Part shown: positions 1-7,915 of the stretch, one piece after another
Numbering within the stretch: position 1 is the stretch's first letter
Layout: every line of letters starts with the position of its first letter
Source of the DNA: a bacterium
Lineage (GTDB): Bacteria; Spirochaetota; Spirochaetia; JABEVK01
Direction: 5' to 3'
Assembly: GCA_021782055.1 (NCBI GenBank)
Contig: JAJXVP010000050.1
Location: forward strand, 1-15,083
DNA length: 15,083 nucleotides
Made by a program: the position numbers and the translations under genes
The notes under the pieces: model-generated
What the model saw: only the letters and a program-made list of their open reading frames with translations
Database searches by the model: none
What the model was told of the DNA's origin: nothing

Positions 1-5
1 CGGAA

Positions 6-44
6 CCTCAAAGCGGCCCGCGACGCCTACGATAGCCTTTGAGG
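6..44. repeat. Inverted repeat just beyond the 3' end of the sugar kinase gene
   Basis: CCTCAAAG at 6-13 is the exact reverse complement of CTTTGAGG at 37-44, with 23 bases between them. It lies directly downstream of the minus-strand kinase stop codon, so it could fold in that transcript's 3' end. No U-rich run follows it on the minus strand before the window ends, so it is not a convincing intrinsic terminator. Confidence 0.35.
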
Positions 45-48
45 AGTT

Positions 49-954
49 TTAGGGGAGCCGGTTGAAACGCTCGTCTAGCTCTTGTTTTGTTAACAAGCCA
101 TCACTGGTGCCGCGTAAGGTGCAGGTGTGCCGAGCCACCATTTGTGCTCGTACCAAAGAATCTTTCAGGGAATAGCCTTCTAAAAAATGAGCTACTAAAA
201 ACCCCACGGCTAGGCTATCGCCGGCACCGTTGGTATCGACCACGGCCAAGGGATGGGTCATGGCCGGCAAAGAAAGGCTTTCGGTCGCAGTTACGAGTTC
301 ACAACCTTGACTGCCTTTGCCGATCACAACGATACGTTTTGGATTGTTTTGAAGGTAGAATTGAGCGGCTTCGCTAGGTTGAGAAAGGTTAGCTGACGAG
401 AAAAAGATAACATCGGCCGCTAGGGCAAAATCGTGCCGGTAGGTGTCTTTGGGGTCGATAACATCCTGAAGGTCAACGGAAATCAGGCACCCAGCGTCTT
501 TGGCAAGGGGAAGAAGAAACCGACACCAGTTCTGAATCGAAAAGTGAGCGATTCGTGCCCGTTGAAAAAGCTGACGTGCGAGTTCGGGGTCGGCACGCAG
601 ATCCATAGCAGATTTGGCGTCATAAAAGTTCCTTCGGCGACCATCGGCACCCATCAGATTAACACTACGATTCGTTCCCGCGGGATCTAAGAAAAAATGG
701 GTCTCGATACCATCTCCTTGCAATACGCGACGAATCTCGTGACCAAGAAAATCATTCCCCACGGCAGCAAGAAGGGCTGTCTTTTTTTCTAGTGCTGCAA
801 AAAGACGAGCGGAGTAGCCCCCTGCTTGTCCAACACAGTCTTTATTATCAGTGAAATTCGATTCTACCGAAAAGTCGATATCAGCACCAGGAAGAAAAAC
901 ATTGGTGTCAACGCCAACCCCGCCGAGGACAACGGCATCTAAATCTATTGACAT
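49..954 (-). CDS. PfkB-family carbohydrate kinase
   Basis: Cytoplasmic ribokinase/PfkB-superfamily sugar kinase of 301 residues, the usual length for the family (about 300). The C-terminal signature DTNGAGD is at residues 240-246, and D246 is the expected catalytic base next to the GAGD anion hole. The N-terminal glycine pair G11-G12 precedes the substrate-binding region, and the GGYSAR stretch (45-50) matches the family's conserved GG-x-x-x-N region except that the usual Asn is replaced by Arg or Ser. The family phosphorylates a sugar or nucleoside with ATP. The substrate (ribose, fructose-type sugar or nucleoside) cannot be read from the sequence. The start ATG (952-954) has GAGG a few bases upstream on the minus strand. 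It is transcribed divergently from the 85-residue gene at 1020, across a palindrome-bearing intergenic region. The family assignment is secure and the specificity unknown. Confidence 0.93.
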   Translation of the reverse strand: MSIDLDAVVLGGVGVDTNVFLPGADIDFSVESNFTDNKDCVGQAGGYSARLFAALEKKTALLAAVGNDFLGHEIRRVLQGDGIETHFFLDPAGTNRSVNLMGADGRRRNFYDAKSAMDLRADPELARQLFQRARIAHFSIQNWCRFLLPLAKDAGCLISVDLQDVIDPKDTYRHDFALAADVIFFSSANLSQPSEAAQFYLQNNPKRIVVIGKGSQGCELVTATESLSLPAMTHPLAVVDTNGAGDSLAVGFLVAHFLEGYSLKDSLVRAQMVARHTCTLRGTSDGLLTKQELDERFNRLP

Positions 955-961
955 AGGCCCT

Positions 962-987
962 CGTTGCTGAACTTTAGTTTCAGCACG
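962..987. promoter_or_regulatory. Palindrome in the divergent intergenic region (candidate operator)
   Basis: TGCTGAA (965-971) and TTCAGCA (979-985) are perfect inverted repeats with a 7-base spacer, extended by CG at 962-963 and 986-987 around a one-base bulge at 964. The element lies between the divergent kinase (start at 954) and the 85-residue gene (start at 1020), where a repressor could control both. No convincing -35/-10 pair was found. A regulatory role is inferred from position and symmetry only. Confidence 0.45.
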
Positions 988-1019
988 TACATTAGATTGA
1001 TATCACAAAGGAGAGACTT

Positions 1020-1277
1020 ATGAGCTCGTGGAGTTTAAGCCTTGTCAAGCAAACCCGTGATATCTTGTACAATATGCCACCTGGGGTTTTTCTGCTAGCG
1101 GAAAAACTGGGCCGAAAAGGCGTGTGCCTCAGAAATTTTGACGGACGAAATGGGTACATTCGGTTGACCGACTGCCTGAATGACCGCTACCCCATTCGTT
1201 CGCACGAAACAGATGAAGTGTTGGCCGATTTTTCTACCATCGATGAGCTTGTCGCTGGTGACTGGGCTGTGGATTAA
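1020..1277 (+). CDS. Small conserved-looking protein of unknown function
   Basis: Encodes 85 residues that I do not recognise. It is supported as a real gene by an excellent ribosome binding site, AAAGGAGAG at 1007-1015, placed 6 bases (counting from the GGAG core) before the ATG. Its stop also lies only 4 bases before the next gene's ATG at 1282, consistent with translational coupling. The protein is soluble-looking, with no signal peptide or membrane segment. It has a central hydrophobic patch (PPGVFLLAEKL, about 21-31) followed by a mixed region and an acidic C-terminus (ETDEVL, DELVAGDWAVD). Its role may relate to the downstream amidohydrolase, but this is inference from proximity. An alternative is that it is a fast-evolving lineage-specific gene. 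Confidence 0.6.
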   Translation: MSSWSLSLVKQTRDILYNMPPGVFLLAEKLGRKGVCLRNFDGRNGYIRLTDCLNDRYPIRSHETDEVLADFSTIDELVAGDWAVD

Positions 1278-1281
1278 GCTG

Positions 1282-2034
1282 ATGAACCGCTCTAGCCTGC
1301 TGTTCCATATTCCCCATGCCTCGGTGACTTTTCCTTTTCGTGAAGGCTTTACGAGACCTGAGTTGATAGCCCCCGAGGTAGCCAAATTGACCGATCATTT
1401 TACCGATCAGATCTTTGCCTGTGACGGTGTCGAACAACTGGCCGCAGACTTTTCGCGGGTCTTTTGCGATGTGGAACGGTTTTACCCCGATGAGCTGGAA
1501 CCCATGGCCCAGAAGGGAATGGGGTTTTATTATACCCACACCGATGATGGCATAGAGTTTCGCGAAGAGGACCCCTGGAAACAGCGAGTTTACCAAGACT
1601 TTTACGTGCCCCATCACCATAGGCTGGAAGAGCTGGTCAACCGACGCCTCACAGCTTACGGGCAATGCCTGCTTCTGGATGGGCATTCTTTTTCGCAGGT
1701 GCCCTTTTTTCGTGAGCCAGACCAAGACCCCGAGCGTCCTGATATTTGCTTGGGAACCTTGCCCTTTCATACGCCGAGCTGGTTAAGCCAGTCCGCTACC
1801 GAGGTTTTTACCGAGGCAAACTTGACGGTAGCCTTGAACCGACCCTACGCGGGGAGCATCGTCCCCTTGAGGTTTTTGGACAAGGAACCGAAGGTTTTTT
1901 CGCTTATGATTGAGATCAACCGCAGGCTCTACCTCGACCACAATCAGCAACCCCGCCCCGGGCAGATTCAGGCTTTGAGGGGGCTGGTAGAGAAGCTTGT
2001 GAAGCGTATTTCAGGGGGAGCTGACTGGGGTTGA
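1282..2034 (+). CDS. N-formylglutamate amidohydrolase family protein
   Basis: Encodes 250 residues from ATG 1282. That start is chosen over upstream in-frame alternatives because it begins directly at the conserved N-terminus (MNRSSLLFHIPHAS) and follows the upstream stop by 4 bases. Family hallmarks are the HIPHAS motif at 9-14, the acidic stretch DHFTD (38-42), CDVERFYPDE (62-71), the metal-ligand motif LDGHS (132-136) and the EINRRLYLD segment (211-219). Members are Zn-type hydrolases that remove formate from N-formyl-L-glutamate at the end of one histidine-degradation route. No hut genes are adjacent, so the physiological substrate may differ (related enzymes hydrolyse other N-acylated acids). 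It is the second gene of a small unit with the 85-residue protein. The fold assignment is strong and the substrate uncertain. Confidence 0.88.
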   Translation: MNRSSLLFHIPHASVTFPFREGFTRPELIAPEVAKLTDHFTDQIFACDGVEQLAADFSRVFCDVERFYPDELEPMAQKGMGFYYTHTDDGIEFREEDPWKQRVYQDFYVPHHHRLEELVNRRLTAYGQCLLLDGHSFSQVPFFREPDQDPERPDICLGTLPFHTPSWLSQSATEVFTEANLTVALNRPYAGSIVPLRFLDKEPKVFSLMIEINRRLYLDHNQQPRPGQIQALRGLVEKLVKRISGGADWG

Positions 2035-2178
2035 CTTTGGGGGAAGAGAGCTTAGAATTAGCGGGGTTGGGAAGAAGGTATGGGGACGAAATGGACATCG
2101 GTACGCTCGTGACGAACACGTTGTGGGTCAATATTGAGAGAATGAGCCATTTGAGCCTAGTGTTTCCAATTGTGGAAG

Positions 2179-2200
2179 TGATATACTCATTAGAGTAATG
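2179..2200 (+). promoter_or_regulatory. Candidate extended -10 promoter with overlapping palindromes
   Basis: TG-n-TATACT (2179-2187) fits an extended -10 element, and no good -35 is seen at the usual distance. Two short palindromes overlap its downstream side: TACTC/GAGTA (2184-2188 and 2193-2197) and CATTA/TAATG (2188-2192 and 2196-2200). CCAATT (2166-2171) and AATTGG (2203-2208) flank the area as a further inverted pair. Repression at the transcription start is a plausible reading but rests on pattern alone. Confidence 0.35.
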
Positions 2201-2292
2201 ATAATTGGTTTATTGGGTGCAATATATGTTAAGTGATTACTCTCCAAGAATAGGTTAATTTATTTCTTGAAGTAAAAAGCGTCTATAGTATC

Positions 2293-2324
2293 TGTTTACC
2301 AGTATTTTTTGGCAATGGTGAACA
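2293..2324 (+). promoter_or_regulatory. Hairpin or operator-like inverted repeat ahead of the DUF499 gene
   Basis: TGTTTACC (2293-2300) and GGTGAACA (2317-2324) form an 8-pair stem containing one G-U wobble, around a 16-base loop. It lies 38 bases before the DUF499 start. In RNA it could be a 5' leader stem, and in DNA a dimeric repressor site. It has no T-run placed to make it a terminator. Confidence 0.35.
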
Positions 2325-2362
2325 AACAATAAGTATTTTACTTTTTCATTTAGAGGTAAATA

Positions 2363-5300
2363 ATGAGATCGATCAAAGTTGCTTGCCAACTCCAACCTAA
2401 TGCACTTGAAATCAACGTTGGCGATCAAATCGAACAACTTGATCAGATTATACATGATACGAATGGTTCTGATTACTATAAAAAAACTTTTATCACCGAG
2501 GGTATGCGAGTTCTGCTTACTAAGGGTCTGGCGAGACTAGCCGGGAAATCGTCTGACTGTGTATTTCACCTCAAGCAAGCGATGGGTGGTGGTAAGACTC
2601 ATATCATGGTCGGTTTTGGTTTATTAGCAAAAGACGCTAGTCTTCGTTCCCAGCTGGTAAGTGATATCCCCTATCATAATGGTTTCACAAATGCCAAGAT
2701 TGCGGCATTTAATGGTCGCAATAATCCGCCCGCATACATATGGGGTGAAATTGCCAGGCAACTTGGAAAAGAGACACTGTTTCGAGAGTACTGGGAGTCT
2801 GGTGCAAAAGCTCCTGATGAAACGGCGTGGTTAAGGCTATTCGAAGGTGATGATCCTGTACTTCTATTACTCGATGAAATGCCCCCATATTTCCACTATT
2901 ATAGTACCCAGGTTTTAGGGCATGGCACCATTGCTGATGTAATAACTCGTGCTTTCGCCAATATGCTTACAGCAGCTGCCAAGAAAAAGAATGTTTGTAT
3001 TGTTGTGTCTGACCTTGAAGCCGCTTATGATACTGGTGGAAAACTGATTCAAAAAGCACTCGATGATGCTACACAAGAGCTCGGACGTGCGGAAATCAGT
3101 ATCACTCCAGTCAATTTGGAATCGAATGAAATCTATGAAATTTTGCGCCGGCGCCTATTTGTTTCCTTGCCAAATAAATCAGAAATAGCCGATATAGCTT
3201 CTGTTTACGCAAATAGGTTGGCTGAAGCAGCAAAAGCCAAGTCGGTTGATAGAAGTGCTGAATCACTGGCAAACGAAATTGAAGCGACTTATCCCTTTCA
3301 CCCCAGCTTCAAAAGCATTGTAGCACTCTTTAAGGAAAATGAGAAATTCAAGCAAACCCGTGGTTTAATGGAATTAGTATCGCGATTACTTAAATCTGTT
3401 TGGCAAAGTAATGAGGACATTTATTTAATCGGTGTACAGCATTTTGACCTATCCATATCCGAAGTAAGAGAAAAGCTTGCGGACATATCGGAAATGCGTG
3501 ATGTGATTGCCAAGGACCTCTGGGATTCTTCCTTTAGTGCCCATGCTCAGCTTATAGATATAGCAGCAGGTCGTAGATACGCGCAACAAATCGGTACATT
3601 GCTTTTGATGGCGAGTCTTTCTACAGCCATCAATTCAGTAAAGGGCTTAACACAAAATGAAATGATCGAGTGCCTGATCGATCCCAATAATCAACCGAGC
3701 GACTTCAAGAAAGCCTTCTTGGAATTGGATAAAACTGCTTGGTACCTACATCAGAGTCAAGAAGGTCGCAGTTATTTCGACCATCAGGAAAACCTTACCA
3801 AGAAATTGCAAGGGTATGCTGAGAAAGCGCCTCAGAATAAGGTTGATGATTTAATAAGGCATCGACTTACCGAGATGTACTCACCTACAACAAAAGAGGC
3901 TTATGAAAAAGTCTTACCTTTACCAGAAATGGATGAAGCATCGGCTGCTATAAAGACAGCTCGTGTAATGCTGATTATTAGTCCTGATGGTAAAGTACCA
4001 CCCGAAGTAGTCCTGCAATTTTATGCCAATCTTGGTAACAAAAACAATCTTCTGGTCTTGACTGGCGAAAAATCACAGATGGCTAGCGTTGAGAAAGTTG
4101 CACGGCATGTTTATGCAGTTTCCAAAGCTGATCCAGAAATTCCAGCGTCACATCCACAACGGAGTGAATTGGATGAACGAAAGGCGCAATATCAAAATGA
4201 CTTTCAATCCACTGTACTCAATGTATTTGACAAGCTGTTGTTTCCAGGAAGCCAGCAGAATGAGGACATTCTGCGTGCGAAAGTTTTGGATAGTACTTAC
4301 CCTTCAAATGAACAGTACAATGGTGAGAGACAGGTAATAAAGACACTAACTTCCGATCCAATTAAACTATACAACCAGGTACAAGAGAACTTTGATACAC
4401 TGAAAGCCCGAGCGGAGCAACTGCTATTTGGAAGTTCAGATGACATGCGAAAAACAGACCTCATAGAAAAAATGCGGCAGAAAACGCAAATGCCGTGGTT
4501 GCCACCAAAGGGGTTTGATCAACTGATCCAAGAGGCTTGTCAACGTGGAGCCTGGGAAGACGTCGGGAACAGTATTATTACCAAAAAGCCTCGACCTAAA
4601 ACCACCCAAGTAGTAATTAATCAAGATTCAGACTCAGATGATAATGGCAATGTCAGACTAAAAATTGAAGCAATTAATGCTGGTAACGCACCCCGTATCC
4701 ACTATCAAGAAGATGGAGCAGTAAGTACTGCAAGTCCTGTGGTGTCTGATAACATCCTTATTTCTAAGGCACTACGGGTACAGTTTTTGGCTGTTGATCC
4801 TACTGGGAAAAACCAAACCGGCAACCCTACTACTTGGGAAAATAAGCTGTCTATTAAAAATCGATTTAATGAAAGCACTCGGACAGTTGAGTTATTGGTT
4901 ATACCGAAAGGTTCTATTCGCTATACTCTGGATGGTTCGGAAGCCCGTAATGGAATGGCCTATGAACGTCCTATTACCATTGGGGATGCTGCTCAAACTG
5001 TATATGTATTTGCCGATTGCGAAGGCATAGAAACAAAGCGAACCTTCCAATTTCCCGCAAAAGGAAAGCAAGAAGTTGAAATTAAAAAGGATAAACCTGC
5101 TCAAATTGTTAGCCAAACACCAAAACGGCTGGATAATTCGGCTAAAACGTATGAGGGTATTAAGCTTGCAAAAGAAAGGGGTATAACTTTTGAACAAGTT
5201 CAATTGCAATTGGGATCGTCACCAAGAGTGATTCACTTGTCTCTAGGTGAAATGCCAGTAAGTCCAGAATTCCTTGAAGTAGCATTAAACCATTTGAAGG

Positions 5301-5431
5301 CGATTTTGGACATGGACGCCCCGGTTCTGTTTTCGTTTAAGAAAGCAAATACCCCAACTGGCTTTGATTTAGAGCAGTTTACGAAAGCCTTGGGCATCGA
5401 ACTAAAGAATGGTGAGGTGGTTCAGGAATGA
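2363..5431 (+). CDS. DUF499-family P-loop ATPase, anti-phage associated
   Basis: A large cytoplasmic protein of 1022 residues. The Walker A motif is AMGGGKTH at 73-80 (K78, T79), in the AxGGGKTH form typical of DUF499 proteins. Walker B is LLLLDE at 167-172 (D171, E172), followed by a sensor-like strand (IVVSDLEAAYD, about 210-220). The middle is a long helical region with no recognisable enzyme motif. A C-terminal segment near residues 850-890 has the pattern YTLDGS...Y.RPI, like the chitobiase/hexosaminidase C-terminal beta-sandwich fold, possibly a protein-binding module. DUF499 ATPases accompany methylases and helicases in defence loci and are thought to drive DNA translocation or complex remodelling. 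The mechanism is not established. The start ATG has AGAGG 6 bases upstream. It is the first gene of the operon and overlaps the DUF3780 gene by 4 bases (ATGA). Confidence 0.9.
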   Translation: MRSIKVACQLQPNALEINVGDQIEQLDQIIHDTNGSDYYKKTFITEGMRVLLTKGLARLAGKSSDCVFHLKQAMGGGKTHIMVGFGLLAKDASLRSQLVSDIPYHNGFTNAKIAAFNGRNNPPAYIWGEIARQLGKETLFREYWESGAKAPDETAWLRLFEGDDPVLLLLDEMPPYFHYYSTQVLGHGTIADVITRAFANMLTAAAKKKNVCIVVSDLEAAYDTGGKLIQKALDDATQELGRAEISITPVNLESNEIYEILRRRLFVSLPNKSEIADIASVYANRLAEAAKAKSVDRSAESLANEIEATYPFHPSFKSIVALFKENEKFKQTRGLMELVSRLLKSVWQSNEDIYLIGVQHFDLSISEVREKLADISEMRDVIAKDLWDSSFSAHAQLIDIAAGRRYAQQIGTLLLMASLSTAINSVKGLTQNEMIECLIDPNNQPSDFKKAFLELDKTAWYLHQSQEGRSYFDHQENLTKKLQGYAEKAPQNKVDDLIRHRLTEMYSPTTKEAYEKVLPLPEMDEASAAIKTARVMLIISPDGKVPPEVVLQFYANLGNKNNLLVLTGEKSQMASVEKVARHVYAVSKADPEIPASHPQRSELDERKAQYQNDFQSTVLNVFDKLLFPGSQQNEDILRAKVLDSTYPSNEQYNGERQVIKTLTSDPIKLYNQVQENFDTLKARAEQLLFGSSDDMRKTDLIEKMRQKTQMPWLPPKGFDQLIQEACQRGAWEDVGNSIITKKPRPKTTQVVINQDSDSDDNGNVRLKIEAINAGNAPRIHYQEDGAVSTASPVVSDNILISKALRVQFLAVDPTGKNQTGNPTTWENKLSIKNRFNESTRTVELLVIPKGSIRYTLDGSEARNGMAYERPITIGDAAQTVYVFADCEGIETKRTFQFPAKGKQEVEIKKDKPAQIVSQTPKRLDNSAKTYEGIKLAKERGITFEQVQLQLGSSPRVIHLSLGEMPVSPEFLEVALNHLKAILDMDAPVLFSFKKANTPTGFDLEQFTKALGIELKNGEVVQE

Positions 5432-6009
5432 GTGATACCATCGATTTTGGTGCCCCGAAAGCCTATGGTGCACACCATTTTTATGTAGATATTCCAGCAG
5501 AACCCAAAGCTGCGGTCATAATTTATGAGGACTTTGGATTCGATGGTGATGAGACAAAGCGCGAAACAACCGAAAAACGAGTTATCTTAGCTCGCGAGTT
5601 GTGGAATAAAATTAAAGACGAAGCCAGACGGGACTTTAACGACCGGCTAAAATCAAAAAAACAAGCGACAGGTACTTGGTCGATAGGGGTTATTCGATTG
5701 GACCGCTTATTAGGGCGGGAGTTATGTGTTTTAGCATGGGCAAGTGAGCATGCCACTCTGGAGGAATGTGGAATCATCTGTCAGAAATGGTTGGCTCTTA
5801 GACCAGAAGAACGGTGGTGGTTGTATTCAAAAACTGCCTCTGAAGCAGCTTTGGCAGAACAAACAGTTCGAGGTTGGCGCAAAGCTCTTTATTGCGCATT
5901 GAGTGATGGTGAAAGTATCAGGTTAAAAACTGTAGTAAGTCCGAAAAGCAGAAAAAGAGATGAAACAGACCTTATGAGCTTGTTTGGATCCCTTGAGGGG
6001 GAAAAGTAA
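5428..6009 (+). CDS. DUF3780 domain protein, anti-phage associated
   Basis: Encodes 193 residues. It matches the DUF3780 family as I know it: an N-terminal HHFYVDIP segment (16-23), the motif LLGRELCVLAWA (93-104), the diagnostic LRPEERWWLY (123-132) and GWRKALYCAL (147-156). It has a charged, probably disordered tail rich in Lys/Arg (about 170-180). No catalytic motif is visible, so a structural or DNA-contacting accessory role is likely but unproven. Its ATG overlaps the DUF499 stop (ATGA), with GAGGTGG (5414-5420) as ribosome binding site. The tight coupling suggests it is made in proportion to the DUF499 ATPase and may form a complex with it. Confidence 0.87.
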   Translation: MSDTIDFGAPKAYGAHHFYVDIPAEPKAAVIIYEDFGFDGDETKRETTEKRVILARELWNKIKDEARRDFNDRLKSKKQATGTWSIGVIRLDRLLGRELCVLAWASEHATLEECGIICQKWLALRPEERWWLYSKTASEAALAEQTVRGWRKALYCALSDGESIRLKTVVSPKSRKRDETDLMSLFGSLEGEK

Positions 6010-6010
6010 T

Positions 6011-7915
6011 TTGTTAAAGAGAATTGAGGTTCAACGATTTCGAGGATTTAAACAATTAATAATTGATGTTCCTAAAGTCCTTACCTTGATGGGGCCAAAT
6101 AGCTCTGGTAAGACTACTGCATTGCACGCAATTCGAGTCGCCTGTCAATCTGTTTGGCTGGGGATGGAAAATGCCGAAAAAATTAGCTTTACAGACAACT
6201 TGTTTAAAGTTGATGACTTAGTTGTCAGAGATATTTCACAGTTAATGCCTATTGCAGACTGGCAAGCCTTGTTTGTTGATCAAAAAGTTAGTGAAACTAT
6301 TCATTTTTCGATAAATCTTGAATTTGACATTAATGATCCGATCTCAGAAATTGAAGTACAAGGACGGTATGCTCGCAACGACAATTTAAAAATTGTCGCT
6401 AAAGTGGAAGCCAAAGAATTGGCAATTCTGTTAGACGGCGTATCCTCCAGAACCGCCTTATACAAAAAGCAAATAAATGAGTATTTTGTAAAGCATTTAC
6501 CTAAAGCAATTTTGATACCTCCCTTTTATGGAGTCATTCGCAGCGAAGAATATCGGGCAAAGGCCGTTGTGGATGCAATGATTGGTTCAGCCGACCAAAG
6601 CCATGTAGTTCGAAATATGATTGCCCGGCTAACGCCACAACAATTTGTCCAGCTCAATGCATTCCTTAAAGATATGGTCAACGCTGAATTAGTGCAGAGA
6701 CCCCAGGGGGATGAGCTTGAATCTGTGCCGACTATCCGAGTAACCTTCAAAGATTCTAATGGAGATTTGGAACTATCTGCTGCTGGTGCTGGGCTGATAA
6801 ATTTAGTGGCAATTTATTCCTCTTTGGCCAGGTGGCAGTCTGAAAGTTCTGAACGACAAATTATTTTTCTACTTGATGAACCAGAGGCTCATTTACACCC
6901 TCAATTGCAGAGTTTAACGGCAGATAGATTAGCAACTATCATTACAGAAACATTTAATGCCCAATTAATTATGGCAACTCATTCTATTGACATAATTAAT
7001 GCACTAGGAAAAAGAACTGATGCAGCTGTTTTTAGGACTGATCGCTTAAATAAAGAAACTGGTGGCCAAGAACTGTCTGGCCAAGATGCACTTCTTGATG
7101 ATCTAAGTCGATGGGCTGATATGACGCCATTTAGTGCCTTAAATTTTTTGGCGTCAAAACGGATTTTTTTCCATGAAAGCAAATCTGATTCTGCCATAAT
7201 CAAGAAGTGTGCAGATATATTGTTTAGAAATAATCCTGCAAAAAAAGGCGCTTTCGAGAAATGGACTTTTTTACCTTTGGATGGTTGTGAAAATCGCGCT
7301 ATGGCCAGCATGCTGGCAAAGCTCTTGCAAAGTAATCTAATTGCTGGGAATCTTGATCTGAATCAGTTTAAAATTTTCATTCAGCTTGATAAAGATTATT
7401 CTGATGCTCAACCTGGTTTGGCACAACTTGCAGATGTCAATATCCCAGCCTTTACCAATTACTGGTCACTACATAGTATAGAGTCTCTGTTCTGCGAGTC
7501 GGCTATTCTTTATCAGTGGTTAAAAACAGAATATCTAAACCTTGAAGAAAATAAGATTGTCGATGCAATTTGTAAAGCCAATTCAGCAGAAGATTTGAAC
7601 CAGTATGCGCGAGAAAAGAGGCAGGATACTTTGTTGAAACAACTGCCGAAGACATCTGAAAATATAACGGTAACAAATAGGCAAGCCCAAGCAGACATAT
7701 CTAACCATCCGTCAATGTATCAACGAGGAAAAGATCGTGCTCAATTTATTTTGAGTTTAATAAAAAAGGACTTAGGCCTAGAAGCCAAAAACCTTACTAC
7801 AGACTTGTCAAAATTCATAAATAGAAAACAAATTGATAGCTTACCTGCTGGTAATCCTGATATTGTTCCCAAAGAAATAAAAGGCCTCCTCGAATGGATG
7901 GTAAAAAATGCTTGA
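6011..7915 (+). CDS. OLD-like ABC-type ATPase with C-terminal TOPRIM-like domain
   Basis: Encodes 634 residues from the TTG start at 6011, preferred because GAGGGGG (5995-6001) sits 9 bases upstream and the protein then begins MLKRIEVQRFRGF, the classical start of RecF/OLD ATPases. An in-frame TTG at 5984 would add 9 residues and overlap the previous gene. Motifs are Walker A GPNSSGKTT (28-36), an ABC-signature-like LSAAGAG (about 255-261), Walker B LLDEPEAHLHP (D289, E290) and the H-loop in ATHS (H324). Downstream, HESKSD (E389, D393) and IQLDKDYSD (D460, D462) have the E...DxD arrangement of TOPRIM nuclease domains, DUF4435/OLD style though divergent. Such proteins (OLD, the GajA type) cut or nick DNA during defence. 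It is coupled on both sides (1-base gap, 8-base overlap) and so belongs to the system. Confidence 0.85.
   Translation: MLKRIEVQRFRGFKQLIIDVPKVLTLMGPNSSGKTTALHAIRVACQSVWLGMENAEKISFTDNLFKVDDLVVRDISQLMPIADWQALFVDQKVSETIHFSINLEFDINDPISEIEVQGRYARNDNLKIVAKVEAKELAILLDGVSSRTALYKKQINEYFVKHLPKAILIPPFYGVIRSEEYRAKAVVDAMIGSADQSHVVRNMIARLTPQQFVQLNAFLKDMVNAELVQRPQGDELESVPTIRVTFKDSNGDLELSAAGAGLINLVAIYSSLARWQSESSERQIIFLLDEPEAHLHPQLQSLTADRLATIITETFNAQLIMATHSIDIINALGKRTDAAVFRTDRLNKETGGQELSGQDALLDDLSRWADMTPFSALNFLASKRIFFHESKSDSAIIKKCADILFRNNPAKKGAFEKWTFLPLDGCENRAMASMLAKLLQSNLIAGNLDLNQFKIFIQLDKDYSDAQPGLAQLADVNIPAFTNYWSLHSIESLFCESAILYQWLKTEYLNLEENKIVDAICKANSAEDLNQYAREKRQDTLLKQLPKTSENITVTNRQAQADISNHPSMYQRGKDRAQFILSLIKKDLGLEAKNLTTDLSKFINRKQIDSLPAGNPDIVPKEIKGLLEWMVKNA

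Larger units (their letters stand above)
2035..2362 (+). promoter_or_regulatory. A+T-rich leader region of the defence operon
   Basis: This is about 330 bases with no credible gene. The first 110 bases resemble the more balanced left flank, and from about 2150 the sequence becomes A+T-rich like the following operon. It holds an extended -10 candidate (TGATATACT, 2179-2187) overlapped by nested palindromes, and a hairpin-forming repeat at 2293-2324. These are annotated separately. It ends with the ribosome binding site AGAGG (2352-2356), 6 bases before the ATG at 2363. Confidence 0.5.

Noticed and set aside
2267..2289. TTGAAG and TATAGT as a promoter of the defence operon
   Set aside because: The spacer is only 11 bases, too short for a sigma-70 promoter.
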